Shown here piece after piece: positions 9,146-18,515 of a stretch of 35,131 bases of DNA. Each line of letters starts with the position of its first letter. The first letter of the stretch is position 1. The DNA comes from Treponema sp. (lineage in GTDB: Bacteria > Spirochaetota > Spirochaetia > Treponematales > Breznakiellaceae): assembly GCA_009786455.1 (NCBI GenBank), contig WQTD01000001.1, forward strand, positions 48,784-83,914, read 5' to 3'. The notes under the pieces were generated by a model, which searched no databases, was not told where the DNA came from, and was given only the letters and a program-made list of their open reading frames with translations. The position numbers and the translations under genes are program-made.

Positions 9146-9741
9146 TTAATCCTGAACATCAAAGGGTAGCGGTAACGGCAGGCGACCGGCTCTCCGTTTG
9201 CATAAGCGGGAGTTCCCTTTCTGCCTAAAAATGTTCTGACAGCAGATTCGCCGAACCCCCTGTTTGGCGGTTCTTCTCGTATAATCACCGCATTCTGCAC
9301 CGTGCCTGTGCGATCTACAAATAATTCCAGCAATACTCTCCCCTCGATTCCGGTACGAAGCGCCAGCGGAGGATATACAAGGTCTGATAAAATTGAGTTT
9401 ACTTCGAAATGAGGACTGAAGGAAACCATATGATTTGGCAGATAATCCTCAAATTCAGAAATGTTTAAAGCGCCGCTGACAGTTACTTCCTGTACAGGAG
9501 GAGCGTCTGTTTCCGTGATTATTTCCGCTACTTCATCCTCCATGGGAATATTTTGTTCAGGCTCATGTTCAACAGGAGGAGTGGGAATATATTCAACAAG
9601 ATCTGTTAATTTCATCACTCTTGCGAATTCTGACGGTTTTTGAATTTTATATTTCGTATCAATTACAAGAGAGAAAATAAGCGCAAAATGCAGAGCGGCG
9701 GTTAAAATAAATATTATTAGACGAAGGCGTTTTTCATTCAT
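9136..9741 (-). CDS. TonB-family energy transducer protein
   Basis: N-terminal TM (RLIIFILTAALHFALIFSLVI), Pro/Glu-rich spacer, and a TonB C-terminal-like domain (YPPLALRTGIEGRVLLELFVDRTGTVQNAVI...). Adjacent to exbD genes. Confidence 0.85.
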   Translation of the reverse strand: MNEKRLRLIIFILTAALHFALIFSLVIDTKYKIQKPSEFARVMKLTDLVEYIPTPPVEHEPEQNIPMEDEVAEIITETDAPPVQEVTVSGALNISEFEDYLPNHMVSFSPHFEVNSILSDLVYPPLALRTGIEGRVLLELFVDRTGTVQNAVIIREEPPNRGFGESAVRTFLGRKGTPAYANGEPVACRYRYPLMFRINQE

Positions 9742-10135
9742 TTGTTTTTACCGAAAAACTGATAACACGGTATTGGAGAATCTGAAATATTTCCAGAACA
9801 CTATTGATATTTTTATACGGAGTATTTTTGTCCGCAATGATATGCACCCTTGTATCAGGAGAAGCGATATAAACGTTTGCAATTTTTCGTTCAAGAGAGC
9901 GGAAGTCAGCTGTTTCTCCGTCCATGAAAATCCTGCCTTCAAAATCGATCCACACCTCAAGATTTTTTTCCGCTGTCGTATTTAAAGCTGACTTCGCCTG
10001 CGGATAATCAATTTTTATTTCTTTTCTGTAATTAATAAGCGAAACCAGCATTATAAAAATTAACAGTAAAAATGCGATATCGGATGTTGAGAAAATTGGA
10101 ATTAAAAAGGGATTTCTTCCGTGTTTTAATTTCAT
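9734..10135 (-). CDS. ExbD/TolR family proton-channel subunit (second copy)
   Basis: Single TM with the family-typical Asp (FSTSDIAFLLLIFIMLVSLI), IDFEGRIFMDGE, and IIADKNTPYKNINSVLEIFQ. Confidence 0.88.
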   Translation of the reverse strand: MKLKHGRNPFLIPIFSTSDIAFLLLIFIMLVSLINYRKEIKIDYPQAKSALNTTAEKNLEVWIDFEGRIFMDGETADFRSLERKIANVYIASPDTRVHIIADKNTPYKNINSVLEIFQILQYRVISFSVKTNE

Positions 10136-10536
10136 GGGGAGTCTTTCTTCATTGAGAATGAAAAAGATTCAATTTGCAGATTCTGCGCAAGCTCTACAAA
10201 GGAGACTACGTTCTGCCACTTCGCCTGACTGTCTATTGTAATAACGACTGTGATATTCGGATTGGAACTTCTGCCTGATCTTATTGCCGCTTCCGCGCCG
10301 GAAATGGAAACAATTCCATTGTTAAAATTAATTTCGCCGTTTTGATTCATTTCAAAGCGAATAATATCCTCGCTGTAGACAATTTTTGCGGAATCTTTTG
10401 CCGGAAGATTAATTATAAAACCTTTGCTTATATTAAAACCGGCAATGACAAGAAAATAAATTATCAGCAAAAAGGCAAGATCGCTTGCGGCGCATGTTTC
10501 AAGAAAAGAATATTTTTTATGTCTTTTAATTTTCAT
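10132..10536 (-). CDS. ExbD/TolR family proton-channel subunit (first copy)
   Basis: TM with Asp (CAASDLAFLLIIYFLVIAG). ORF 10132..10602 is trimmed to the internal Met at 10536 (MKIKRHKKYSFLETCAASDLAFL), which aligns with the paralogue. Confidence 0.85.
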   Translation of the reverse strand: MKIKRHKKYSFLETCAASDLAFLLIIYFLVIAGFNISKGFIINLPAKDSAKIVYSEDIIRFEMNQNGEINFNNGIVSISGAEAAIRSGRSSNPNITVVITIDSQAKWQNVVSFVELAQNLQIESFSFSMKKDSP

Positions 10537-11230
10537 TCTTTTTTGAAATCTGTTTCTTTTTGCTTTCTGAAACATGGACAGGAACTGATTGCTGCAAATC
10601 AATCAGGGAAATAAGTTCAGAGCAGGTTCCTTCAATATTTGACGCAAATTTATCAATGATATGAGTGATGATAGAATGTGAGATCATTGCAATGATGGCG
10701 ATTATAAGTCCGAATACCGTAGTAATGAGGGCTTCGTAAATGCCGTTTGCCACAATTTGAGCGTTTACTTCCGAAGCTTCGGCGATTGATCTGAAAGCGC
10801 CGATCATGCCGGTTACTGTTCCGAGAAAACCTGTCAAGGGAGAAAGCGAGCCAAGCGCGGTTAAAAAATTAACGCCGTTTTCCAGCGAGTTGATGCAGCC
10901 GGAAGCTTCTGTTTCTGCAGCCCGTTCGGCGCGGAGCTGCGAGAAAGGTTGTCCCTGATTAACATGACAGCAGACAGCAAGAAATATACGCGCGCCCATC
11001 CGGCGATCCGTCAAACCGGAAAAATATTCGCATGCTCCGCTATAATCATTATTCATTACAAAACTTTTTGCCTTTTCAAAGAGATCCGTTATTTCAAGAT
11101 TGTGATAAAAAATAAAAACAGCCCTTTCAGCCGAAATTGCAACAGTCGCGATTGAAAATAAAAGCAAAGGCCACATGATAACGCCGCCGAGACGGAAAAG
11201 TTCAAGCAGGGAGAAAGATGCGTTTTCCAT
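10526..11230 (-). CDS. MotA/TolQ/ExbB family proton-channel protein
   Basis: Family core GSLSPLTGFLGTVTGMIGAFRSIAE and ANGIYEALITTVFGLIIAIIAMISH, followed by two exbD genes. Confidence 0.92.
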   Translation of the reverse strand: MENASFSLLELFRLGGVIMWPLLLFSIATVAISAERAVFIFYHNLEITDLFEKAKSFVMNNDYSGACEYFSGLTDRRMGARIFLAVCCHVNQGQPFSQLRAERAAETEASGCINSLENGVNFLTALGSLSPLTGFLGTVTGMIGAFRSIAEASEVNAQIVANGIYEALITTVFGLIIAIIAMISHSIITHIIDKFASNIEGTCSELISLIDLQQSVPVHVSESKKKQISKKNEN

Positions 11231-11233
11231 ATT

Positions 11234-12787
11234 TTACAGAGCCTTTGTATTTTCGTTAAAATTTTCCTGCGGATCTTCAGATATATTTTCTTCCAGAAGA
11301 GAATCAAGTTTTTGAATCATCTGCGAAAGATCATCCGCCGATGATGTTGCTATCTTTGTTGATTGAATGAAATTGGAAAGCCCTTTGGAAATATCGGTAA
11401 TCGCGGTATTTATCTGTTCTGATGATCTCTGCTGTTTTTGGGTGGAAACCGTAATTGTCTGAGCCTGATTTGATGTTATCTCCGCGCCGGAGCGTATTTC
11501 CCTGAAAATATCTTCAAGTTCCTTGATCAAATTATTGCCTGCAATAATATTTTCCGCGCTTTCTTCGCTGGAAATGATAAGTGAAGAAGAAGAGTTTTGG
11601 ATCTCTTCAACCTGTTCCCTGATTTGTTTTGTCAGTTTTGAAATATCTCCCGCAAGGCGGTTTACCTCGCTTGCGACTACAGAAAACCGTTTTCCGCGTT
11701 CGCCGGCGCTTGCCGCTTCCAGAGCAGCGTTAAACGCAATAACCTTTGTCTGATCGGTTATAATATTTATGTTTTTTACAATGTCGCGTATTTTCAGTAT
11801 TTTGTTTCCGAGGGTTATGATGCCTGTTATTACGCTGTCATTTTTCTTCTTGATATTCTCAAGCTGCGCGACATTGCGTTCAAGAACAGAAAAACCCTGA
11901 ATGACGTCGTTCGCCATCTGCGTTGCAATGGACGCGACGCTTGTTGTTTTTTCCGATATTTCAACGGCAATACCGGTGTTCTCGTTAATTGTGCTTTGAA
12001 TTTCCTGTATGCTGGCTGCCTGGCTGTTTGCCGTGGTGAATATATCCTTTGATGAAAGAAAAATCTCGTCTGTTGATTTTCTGATTGTTTTTGCCATGGA
12101 GCGGGTTTGTTCAACAGTCGTTGTTGAATTCTTGGTTGCATTATCCTGCAATTCAATCATGTTTCTGAATAATGAAAGATGGCGTTTACAGGCCATGCCG
12201 GCAGTAACGCCCGCTACTATCATTCCGATAACCCTGAAAAATTCATTGTAGAGGGGGAAACTTAAAGGAATTACATTGCCGTTAAGCGTAAATGAATACG
12301 GTAAATCAAGCGCGTTTCCGTTTGCAATCACGACTATCATGTAGCATAACCCGGAAAATATTCCTGAAAAAAAGGCGCAGCGGACGCTGTATCTGAAAGC
12401 GCCTGCCATGATGAGCACTATATAGAAAAGCGCCTGTATGGAAAGAAATCCGATAGGAGGAGAAATTTCCGGATAGGTACATCCTGCCCAGATGGCGGCG
12501 CTTATCAATAACGCGTCAATAATTACACAGATATATTTAAAGGATCTGTTAAGTGATTTTTTTAAGCGGATATAAAAATGAAGGTAAACGGAATAAAACA
12601 AAAAACCGCTTGTAAAAATGTATGCGCGAAACGGAAAATGCCCAAGCCCTTCAAACGATCTCAAAAACGAAACAACCAATACGCTGACAACAAAAATCAC
12701 CCCGAGAGCAAAGCGGAATTTATTAATCAGTTTTTCGCCAAGGTATTCGTCCTGTATGATTTTTTTGTCAAATTCAATGTTTGTCAT
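11234..12787 (-). CDS. Methyl-accepting chemotaxis protein with multi-TM N-terminal domain (MCP-1)
   Basis: Signalling hairpin DQTKVIAFNAALEAASAGERGKRFSVVASEVNRLA. The ORF is listed from 12799, but Met at 12787 has the better SD (GGAGAAAAGAATG) and matches the MCP-2 N-terminus (MTR...). Confidence 0.92.
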   Translation of the reverse strand: MTNIEFDKKIIQDEYLGEKLINKFRFALGVIFVVSVLVVSFLRSFEGLGHFPFRAYIFTSGFLFYSVYLHFYIRLKKSLNRSFKYICVIIDALLISAAIWAGCTYPEISPPIGFLSIQALFYIVLIMAGAFRYSVRCAFFSGIFSGLCYMIVVIANGNALDLPYSFTLNGNVIPLSFPLYNEFFRVIGMIVAGVTAGMACKRHLSLFRNMIELQDNATKNSTTTVEQTRSMAKTIRKSTDEIFLSSKDIFTTANSQAASIQEIQSTINENTGIAVEISEKTTSVASIATQMANDVIQGFSVLERNVAQLENIKKKNDSVITGIITLGNKILKIRDIVKNINIITDQTKVIAFNAALEAASAGERGKRFSVVASEVNRLAGDISKLTKQIREQVEEIQNSSSSLIISSEESAENIIAGNNLIKELEDIFREIRSGAEITSNQAQTITVSTQKQQRSSEQINTAITDISKGLSNFIQSTKIATSSADDLSQMIQKLDSLLEENISEDPQENFNENTKAL

Positions 12788-12848
12788 TCTTTTCTCCATT
12801 TTTCATCGTGATATTATCAGAAAGGGTGACTTCAGGTTCCTGCGTCAT
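12774..12848 (-). other. Candidate small ORF (24 aa: MTQEPEVTLSDNITMKNGEKNDKH) between the cyclase gene and MCP-1, overlapping the MCP-1 start
   Basis: Open frame ATG (12848) to TGA (12774) on the minus strand, with AGGAG upstream at longer-than-usual spacing. It is the only sizeable gap inside the che block. Confidence 0.3.
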
Positions 12849-12856
12849 AACTTTTA

Positions 12857-14758
12857 TTAACTCCTCTTTTCCGTCGAAATTACGCCGTCCCAGTCATTCG
12901 GGGGAGGATTGGTTAAAAATCTTTTTGAATTTTCAAGATAGACTCTGGAAAGGAAGTCATAGCCTTCGGCTTTCAGCGCTTTTGTAAAATACTCAATCGC
13001 AAGTTTCCATTCGCGTAAATGAAAGACCTGCAGCCCTTTATTGTAATTAATAAGCGTTTCCCTGTTTATCATAAGCGCGGAAACAGGAGGAAGGTCCTGT
13101 GTGCCTCCTGAACGCAGTACTGTGTTGTCCATACCGTTAAAACCCGAATATACTGAATAAAGCCCGACAGGTTTTTCCTTTCCTTTTACATTAACATTCC
13201 CGATTTTACGCAGAAGAAACTTGTCCTTGACAGTTTCATATACATATTCGGAGATAATAAGCGGATGGCGGTATGACTTGGTAAGGCTTTCAATCCGTGA
13301 AGCAAGATTAACAGTATCGCCTATTACAGTGTAATCCATCTTGTTTTGAAAACCAATGTTGCCGAGAATACATTCGCCGCAGTTTATTCCTATTCCGATA
13401 GCGATTTTATTTCTTTTATTTTCTTCCGCCGCATTATTGAATTTTTCAAGTGAAGCAAGCATTTTAATTCCTGCGCGTATTGCGTTTACGGTAGAATTTT
13501 CCGAATCCTGGGAAGCTCCGAAAACCGCCATAATCGCGTCACCGATAAATTTGTCAATATAGCCGTTTTCTGAAATTATTTCGCAGCCCATGCTCGAAAA
13601 ATAACTGTTCAAAAGATTGACAACGCCTTGGGCGTCCTGGTTTTCAGATATGCTCGTAAAATCCCTGATATCGCTGAAAAGAATGGAAATATTTCTGTTT
13701 TCGCTGACATTCGCCTTTCTTGCCGTGTCGCTGATTATTTCATCCATTACATCAGCCGGCACATAGCGGGCAAATGCAATACGGGTGTTTTTCTGAAGCT
13801 CCGCAAGTTCGTGCATGGAAAGCGCGTTCGCGATTATGGGCGATGCGGCGTCGGCAAATACCCTGATATTTTCCATTGTGGGCGGCGTAAAATAATCATT
13901 TAACGTATTTGCGATATGCAATGTTGCGAAATTTTCTCCTGCTATTGTAAATGGAATTGTAACGTAGGAAGAGATTTTTTTTTCATTTTTCCCAAAGGGA
14001 AAAAATTCTTTTTTATTTTCCTGTAAAGATTTGAATTCGGGGAAAAGATTGTTAAAGTCTGAGTTATTGATGCTTAAAAAATCGTCGCATATATTCTGGG
14101 TAAACCCCGCAAGATTAGCTGTATAGGTGTACAGGATTCTGTTGCTTCCGCGAATCATCATTGTCGCAATTTCCGTTTCACATACCGACTGAAGTAGTTT
14201 TAATATCCCCTGAGCGACAGTATCCATTGAACTGACCTTGTTTGCAAGTTTTGCCAGCATCCCGATAATGGTTGTCTGAAAAAGCTTGCTGTCCAAAAGA
14301 TTATTTACAATTTCTATAATCGCGTTATCGTTAATTTTTTTGCTTTCGCGGGTGATGGCGGTAAAATCAATGCCTTCTGAAGCTGAAAGCAAATCGGAAA
14401 TGGATTCTTCCAGCAACTCAAAATTATCAGGGGATTTTTCCATGAAAATATCCGCGCCGGACATATTTCCCCAGAATTGATCTTTTACCTGATCAAGCGT
14501 TGTAAGCATAATAACGGGTATTGCCTTTGTGTTCTTGCGGGATTTTAAAAGGCGCGTTACCTGATATCCCTTCAGCAAGGGCATTTCTATGTCAGTGATT
14601 ACAAGATGCGGAAGGAAGCTGTATATTTTTTTTATACCTTCAAAACCGTTTGCGGCCCTTTCCAGAATATAATCTGAAGATGCAAAATGATTAAGAAGTA
14701 TATCTGCAAAAATGTCAGAGTCTTCCATTAATAAAATTCGTTTTTTTTCTTCACTCAT
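12857..14758 (-). CDS. Response regulator with GAF-like region and class III adenylate cyclase domain
   Basis: REC: KRILLMEDSD, VITDIEMPLLKG, FMEKSPDN. Cyclase: ISILFSDIRDFTSISE, YIDKFIGDAIMAVFGA, MDYTVIGDTVNLASRIES (metal Asp residues, ATP-type Lys/Asp, Asn/Arg). C-terminal tail TPR-like. Confidence 0.93.
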   Translation of the reverse strand: MSEEKKRILLMEDSDIFADILLNHFASSDYILERAANGFEGIKKIYSFLPHLVITDIEMPLLKGYQVTRLLKSRKNTKAIPVIMLTTLDQVKDQFWGNMSGADIFMEKSPDNFELLEESISDLLSASEGIDFTAITRESKKINDNAIIEIVNNLLDSKLFQTTIIGMLAKLANKVSSMDTVAQGILKLLQSVCETEIATMMIRGSNRILYTYTANLAGFTQNICDDFLSINNSDFNNLFPEFKSLQENKKEFFPFGKNEKKISSYVTIPFTIAGENFATLHIANTLNDYFTPPTMENIRVFADAASPIIANALSMHELAELQKNTRIAFARYVPADVMDEIISDTARKANVSENRNISILFSDIRDFTSISENQDAQGVVNLLNSYFSSMGCEIISENGYIDKFIGDAIMAVFGASQDSENSTVNAIRAGIKMLASLEKFNNAAEENKRNKIAIGIGINCGECILGNIGFQNKMDYTVIGDTVNLASRIESLTKSYRHPLIISEYVYETVKDKFLLRKIGNVNVKGKEKPVGLYSVYSGFNGMDNTVLRSGGTQDLPPVSALMINRETLINYNKGLQVFHLREWKLAIEYFTKALKAEGYDFLSRVYLENSKRFLTNPPPNDWDGVISTEKRS

Positions 14759-16985
14759 TATTTCTTACCTCGATAAGTTCGTTTACAGCTTCCAAAAGAT
14801 TGTGGTTATTAAAGGAATTTTTAACTATATATCTTGACGCGCCAAGACCCAGAGCGCGTTTTTGATCTTTTTCATCAGCTTTTGATGAAATTACGATTAT
14901 GGGAAGCGCTGAAAGGGTTTCATCTTTTCTGATATTTTCAATAAGCATAAAACCGTCCATTACAGGCATGTTAAGGTCTGTACAGACCAAATCGTAATGT
15001 TTTGCTTTAACGTACTTAAGCGCCTGCGAGCCGTCAACCGCCGTATCTACAAGATACCCTTCAGAAGAAAGAATATCGCTTTCTATTTCGCGGGTAGGGC
15101 GGGAATCGTCCACCACAAGGATTGTTTTACGAAGTTTTTCAAACTCAATATTGCGTTTTTTCAAATCAATCGTTTTAATGCGTTTTGCCATTTTTATAAC
15201 AGTGGGAATATGAAGAACAGTTACCATTTCATAATTATCATTCAAAACTATGCCTGAAAAAATATTCAGCTTTTCCATAAAAGACGGCATTTTTTTAAGA
15301 ATAACCGACATCATGCTGTCAATATTATCAACCGCAAGGGCTGCAACATCGTCAAGAGAACGGATTATTATAATGAATAATATATTTGATGTCTTAACAG
15401 TTTCAGCTTTTAAATTGAGAATATGGCTTAGATAATAAAGTTTGATAAGCCGATCATTGTATTTTATTTCAGGACGATCGACTACAGTAGTTATATCATC
15501 GCTGTTGATAAGCATAATTGTTTCAACAAAGTTTGCCGGAACTATAAATTTCATTTCGCCGCATTCAACCGGGAATCCCATAAGAGCGGCAATGGAAAGC
15601 GGAACGATTATTGTAAAAACAGTTCCTTTATTTAGAACGCTGTCAACGACAATGCTCCCCTTTAACTTTTCAACTGTTTCACGGACTACGTCCATTCCAA
15701 CACCCCTGCCGGAAATATGGCTTGCCTTGCCGGAAGTTGAAAAACCGCTCTGGAAAATAAAGTTTGTAAGGTCTTCTTTTGTGAGCGTAGAGGCGACAAC
15801 TTCAGAGACAATTCCGTCATGTATTGCTTTTTGCCTGATCGTTTCATGATTGATGCCTTTTCCGTCATCTGAGATAACAATTTTCATGCTGCCGCTTTCA
15901 CGGGAGCAAAATATTGATATTTTTCCGGTTTCATTTTTTCCCGCGGCTTTTCTTTCAGAAGGGGTTTCTATTCCGTGATCTATTGCGTTACGCACCATGT
16001 GCATTATTACATCTGACAGGTTTTCAATTATATTCTTGTCTATTTCGTTTTCCTTTCCTTCAAGCGTAAGATGTACTTTTTTGCCGAGTTCCTGCGAAAG
16101 TTCATACACATAACGCGGGTAATTGTCAAAGATTGTAGAAAGAGGAAGGGTACGAAGGGAGATAACGCTGTCATAAGCGCTTCTTATGCTGTTACTGGCG
16201 TCTATTGCAAAATTTTTCAATGATGATGAAAGGCGTTCGCTCAGCCTCTCAAGTTTTCTGTGATTTGATAATATCGAAAGGTCAGTCTTGAAAATTTCTT
16301 TGAATGTTTTTGAAAATTCCTTTGTCAAAGAACTGAGAGCGGCGCTTTCCTGTGAAATGTTTTTAACTGCAATTTCCAGTGATTGCAAAGAAGCGATGCT
16401 TTTGATTATTCCGTCTATTTTATCAAGGGAAAGCCTTATGCTTTCTGTTTTGGTGTCTTTCTTCTGTTCTTTCGCAGGTTTTTCAGTTTTTAACTCATCT
16501 TCGCTTGTTTTCAGGGTTTCTTTTTTTGCTGCGTCAGCCGGAGAAGAAACAACAATTTGTTCTTTGTTGTTTTTTTCCGGTTTTATAACTGTAAATTCTT
16601 CGTTTGCGGCGAGATGAGAAAGATTTTTGATATAGTCCTGAATCTCTACAGAATCATTCTTTGTCGTTTTTATCAGGTTTAATCCTGATTTGATTAAATC
16701 AACTGATGCAAGAATCAGATTTACGGCGTTTTCAGAAAGACCGATACGCTGCTCCCTGAAAGCGACAAAAACGCTTTCAAGGGAATGGCTGAGCTCTTCA
16801 ATGCGTTTAAACTCAAGCATTCGCGAAGAGCCTTTCAGGGTGTGCAGGGCGCGAAGAAGCATCGCAAGATCATCTTCTACGGAGATGCCGTCTTTTATGT
16901 CAAAGATCAATGTTTCAACAAGACCGATATTTTCCAGACCTTCGATGATATATTTACCGATGTATTTTTCCTTATCTATTGCCAT
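14751..16985 (-). CDS. CheA-type hybrid histidine kinase (Hpt - HATPase - CheW-like - REC)
   Basis: Hpt LRALHTLKGSSRMLEF. Kinase core MVRNAIDHGIETPSERKAAG, ISDDGKGIN, SGRGVGMDVVRETVEKLKG. CheW-like region with FPVECGEMKFIVPANFVETI. C-terminal REC ILVVDDSRPTREIE, LVCTDLNMPVMDG, YIVKNSF. Confidence 0.95.
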   Translation of the reverse strand: MAIDKEKYIGKYIIEGLENIGLVETLIFDIKDGISVEDDLAMLLRALHTLKGSSRMLEFKRIEELSHSLESVFVAFREQRIGLSENAVNLILASVDLIKSGLNLIKTTKNDSVEIQDYIKNLSHLAANEEFTVIKPEKNNKEQIVVSSPADAAKKETLKTSEDELKTEKPAKEQKKDTKTESIRLSLDKIDGIIKSIASLQSLEIAVKNISQESAALSSLTKEFSKTFKEIFKTDLSILSNHRKLERLSERLSSSLKNFAIDASNSIRSAYDSVISLRTLPLSTIFDNYPRYVYELSQELGKKVHLTLEGKENEIDKNIIENLSDVIMHMVRNAIDHGIETPSERKAAGKNETGKISIFCSRESGSMKIVISDDGKGINHETIRQKAIHDGIVSEVVASTLTKEDLTNFIFQSGFSTSGKASHISGRGVGMDVVRETVEKLKGSIVVDSVLNKGTVFTIIVPLSIAALMGFPVECGEMKFIVPANFVETIMLINSDDITTVVDRPEIKYNDRLIKLYYLSHILNLKAETVKTSNILFIIIIRSLDDVAALAVDNIDSMMSVILKKMPSFMEKLNIFSGIVLNDNYEMVTVLHIPTVIKMAKRIKTIDLKKRNIEFEKLRKTILVVDDSRPTREIESDILSSEGYLVDTAVDGSQALKYVKAKHYDLVCTDLNMPVMDGFMLIENIRKDETLSALPIIVISSKADEKDQKRALGLGASRYIVKNSFNNHNLLEAVNELIEVRNNE

Positions 16986-16988
16986 ATT

Positions 16989-18515
16989 TTATTCCAGTGC
17001 CTCATCAGGCTCGTTATCAGCAAGAAGATTGCCAAGTTTGGTTGTCATTTTTGACAGATTCTCAGCGGAAGACGTTGCTATCTTTGTGGACAGTATAAAG
17101 TTGGAAAGACCTTTTGATATATCGGCGATTGCTATATTTATCTGCTCTGAGGATTTTAACTGCTTTTGTGTGGAAATTGTTATCGTATGCGCCTGATTGG
17201 AAGTCGTTTCCGCCCGGTTTTTTATTTCAAGGAAAATATTTTCCAGTTCCTGTATTAAACTGTTTCCTTCGGATATTTTCCCGAAGCTTTCTTCGCTTGA
17301 AGCAACCAAATTGGAGGATGAGTATTCCAGCTCTTCAATATTTTTATTTATCTGTTTGGTTAGCCCTGTAATATCGTCGGCGAGACGGTTAACTTCGCTT
17401 GCCACTACCTCAAAGCGTTTTCCCCTCTCCCCGGCATTCGTCGCTTCTAGGGTAGCGTTAAATGCAATTACTTTGGTTTGATCAGTAATGTCGTTTATCG
17501 AGTTAATAATATCCCTGATCCTTGTTATTTTATTTCCAAGATCAATAATGCCGGAAATAAAACCGTCGTTTTTTTCCTTTATGTCCACCATTTGATCTAC
17601 ATTGCTTTCAAGTACGGAAAATCCTTCATCAACGTCGTTTTTCATTTTGGAAGCTATAACGGCGACTTCTGATATTTTATGCGCAATTTCCTCGGCTATC
17701 TGCGAGTTTTCATTTATGGTGCTTTCAATCTCCTGAATGCTCGCCGCCTGATTATTGGCGGTTGAAAAAATATCCTGTGATGAATGAAAAATGTCAGCGG
17801 TTGATTTTTGGATTACCTGAGTTATGCCTCTTGTCTGCTCAACTGTTTTTGATGCTGTCTCTGCGGCTTCGCTCTGTGTTTCAAGCATGCTGTTAAAATG
17901 TTTTAGATGGCGTTTGCATGCCATTCCTGTAATTACTCCGATTATTATCATGGAAATAACGCGGAAAAATTCATTGAAAACCGGAAAACTGACATTTATA
18001 GTCTGGTTTTCAAAATAAAAATAATACGGCAGATCAAGATTTTTTCCGTTTACCATAACAACCAGTAAATAACACAAACCTGCGAATATTCCCGAAAAAT
18101 ACGCGCATGGAACGCTGTATCTGAAAGCGCCAACCATTATTAGCACCATAAAAAACAAAGCCCATGTTGACAGGTAGGTAATCGCGGGAGCGATATGCGG
18201 GTATGTACATCCAATCCAAATACTGGCGGTATGCATGACCATATCAATAATAACGCAGATATATTTAAATGATTCGTGAACAGATTCTTTTTTGCGAAGA
18301 TAAAAATAAATAAAAATTGAATAAATAAAAAACGAGCTGCAGCAGATATAAGCCTGCGGCGGAAAGGCATTTTCATTGTTCATGGTTCTCATAAAGGAGA
18401 CAACAGGCACACTTGAAAAAAAGATCACCGCCAGAACCATACGGAAGCGGCATATCAGTTTTTCCCCGATAAATTCATCATGTTTCAGGATATTATTAAC
18501 TTCAGTTCTGGTCAT
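16989..18515 (-). CDS. Methyl-accepting chemotaxis protein with multi-TM N-terminal domain (MCP-2)
   Basis: DQTKVIAFNATLEATNAGERGKRFEVVASEVNRLA. The N-terminal membrane region aligns by eye with MCP-1 and MCP-3 (GCTYPHIAPAITYLSTWALFFMVLIMVGAFRYSVPCAYFSGIFAGLCY). Confidence 0.92.
   Translation of the reverse strand: MTRTEVNNILKHDEFIGEKLICRFRMVLAVIFFSSVPVVSFMRTMNNENAFPPQAYICCSSFFIYSIFIYFYLRKKESVHESFKYICVIIDMVMHTASIWIGCTYPHIAPAITYLSTWALFFMVLIMVGAFRYSVPCAYFSGIFAGLCYLLVVMVNGKNLDLPYYFYFENQTINVSFPVFNEFFRVISMIIIGVITGMACKRHLKHFNSMLETQSEAAETASKTVEQTRGITQVIQKSTADIFHSSQDIFSTANNQAASIQEIESTINENSQIAEEIAHKISEVAVIASKMKNDVDEGFSVLESNVDQMVDIKEKNDGFISGIIDLGNKITRIRDIINSINDITDQTKVIAFNATLEATNAGERGKRFEVVASEVNRLADDITGLTKQINKNIEELEYSSSNLVASSEESFGKISEGNSLIQELENIFLEIKNRAETTSNQAHTITISTQKQLKSSEQINIAIADISKGLSNFILSTKIATSSAENLSKMTTKLGNLLADNEPDEALE

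Noticed and set aside
15442-15849. 135-aa plus-strand ORF antisense to cheA
   Set aside because: Overlaps the conserved HATPase/CheW-like coding region. No RBS or motif support.
16690-17196. 168-aa plus-strand ORF across the cheA start and MCP-2 end
   Set aside because: Antisense to two well-supported genes. Ser/Arg-rich shadow translation.
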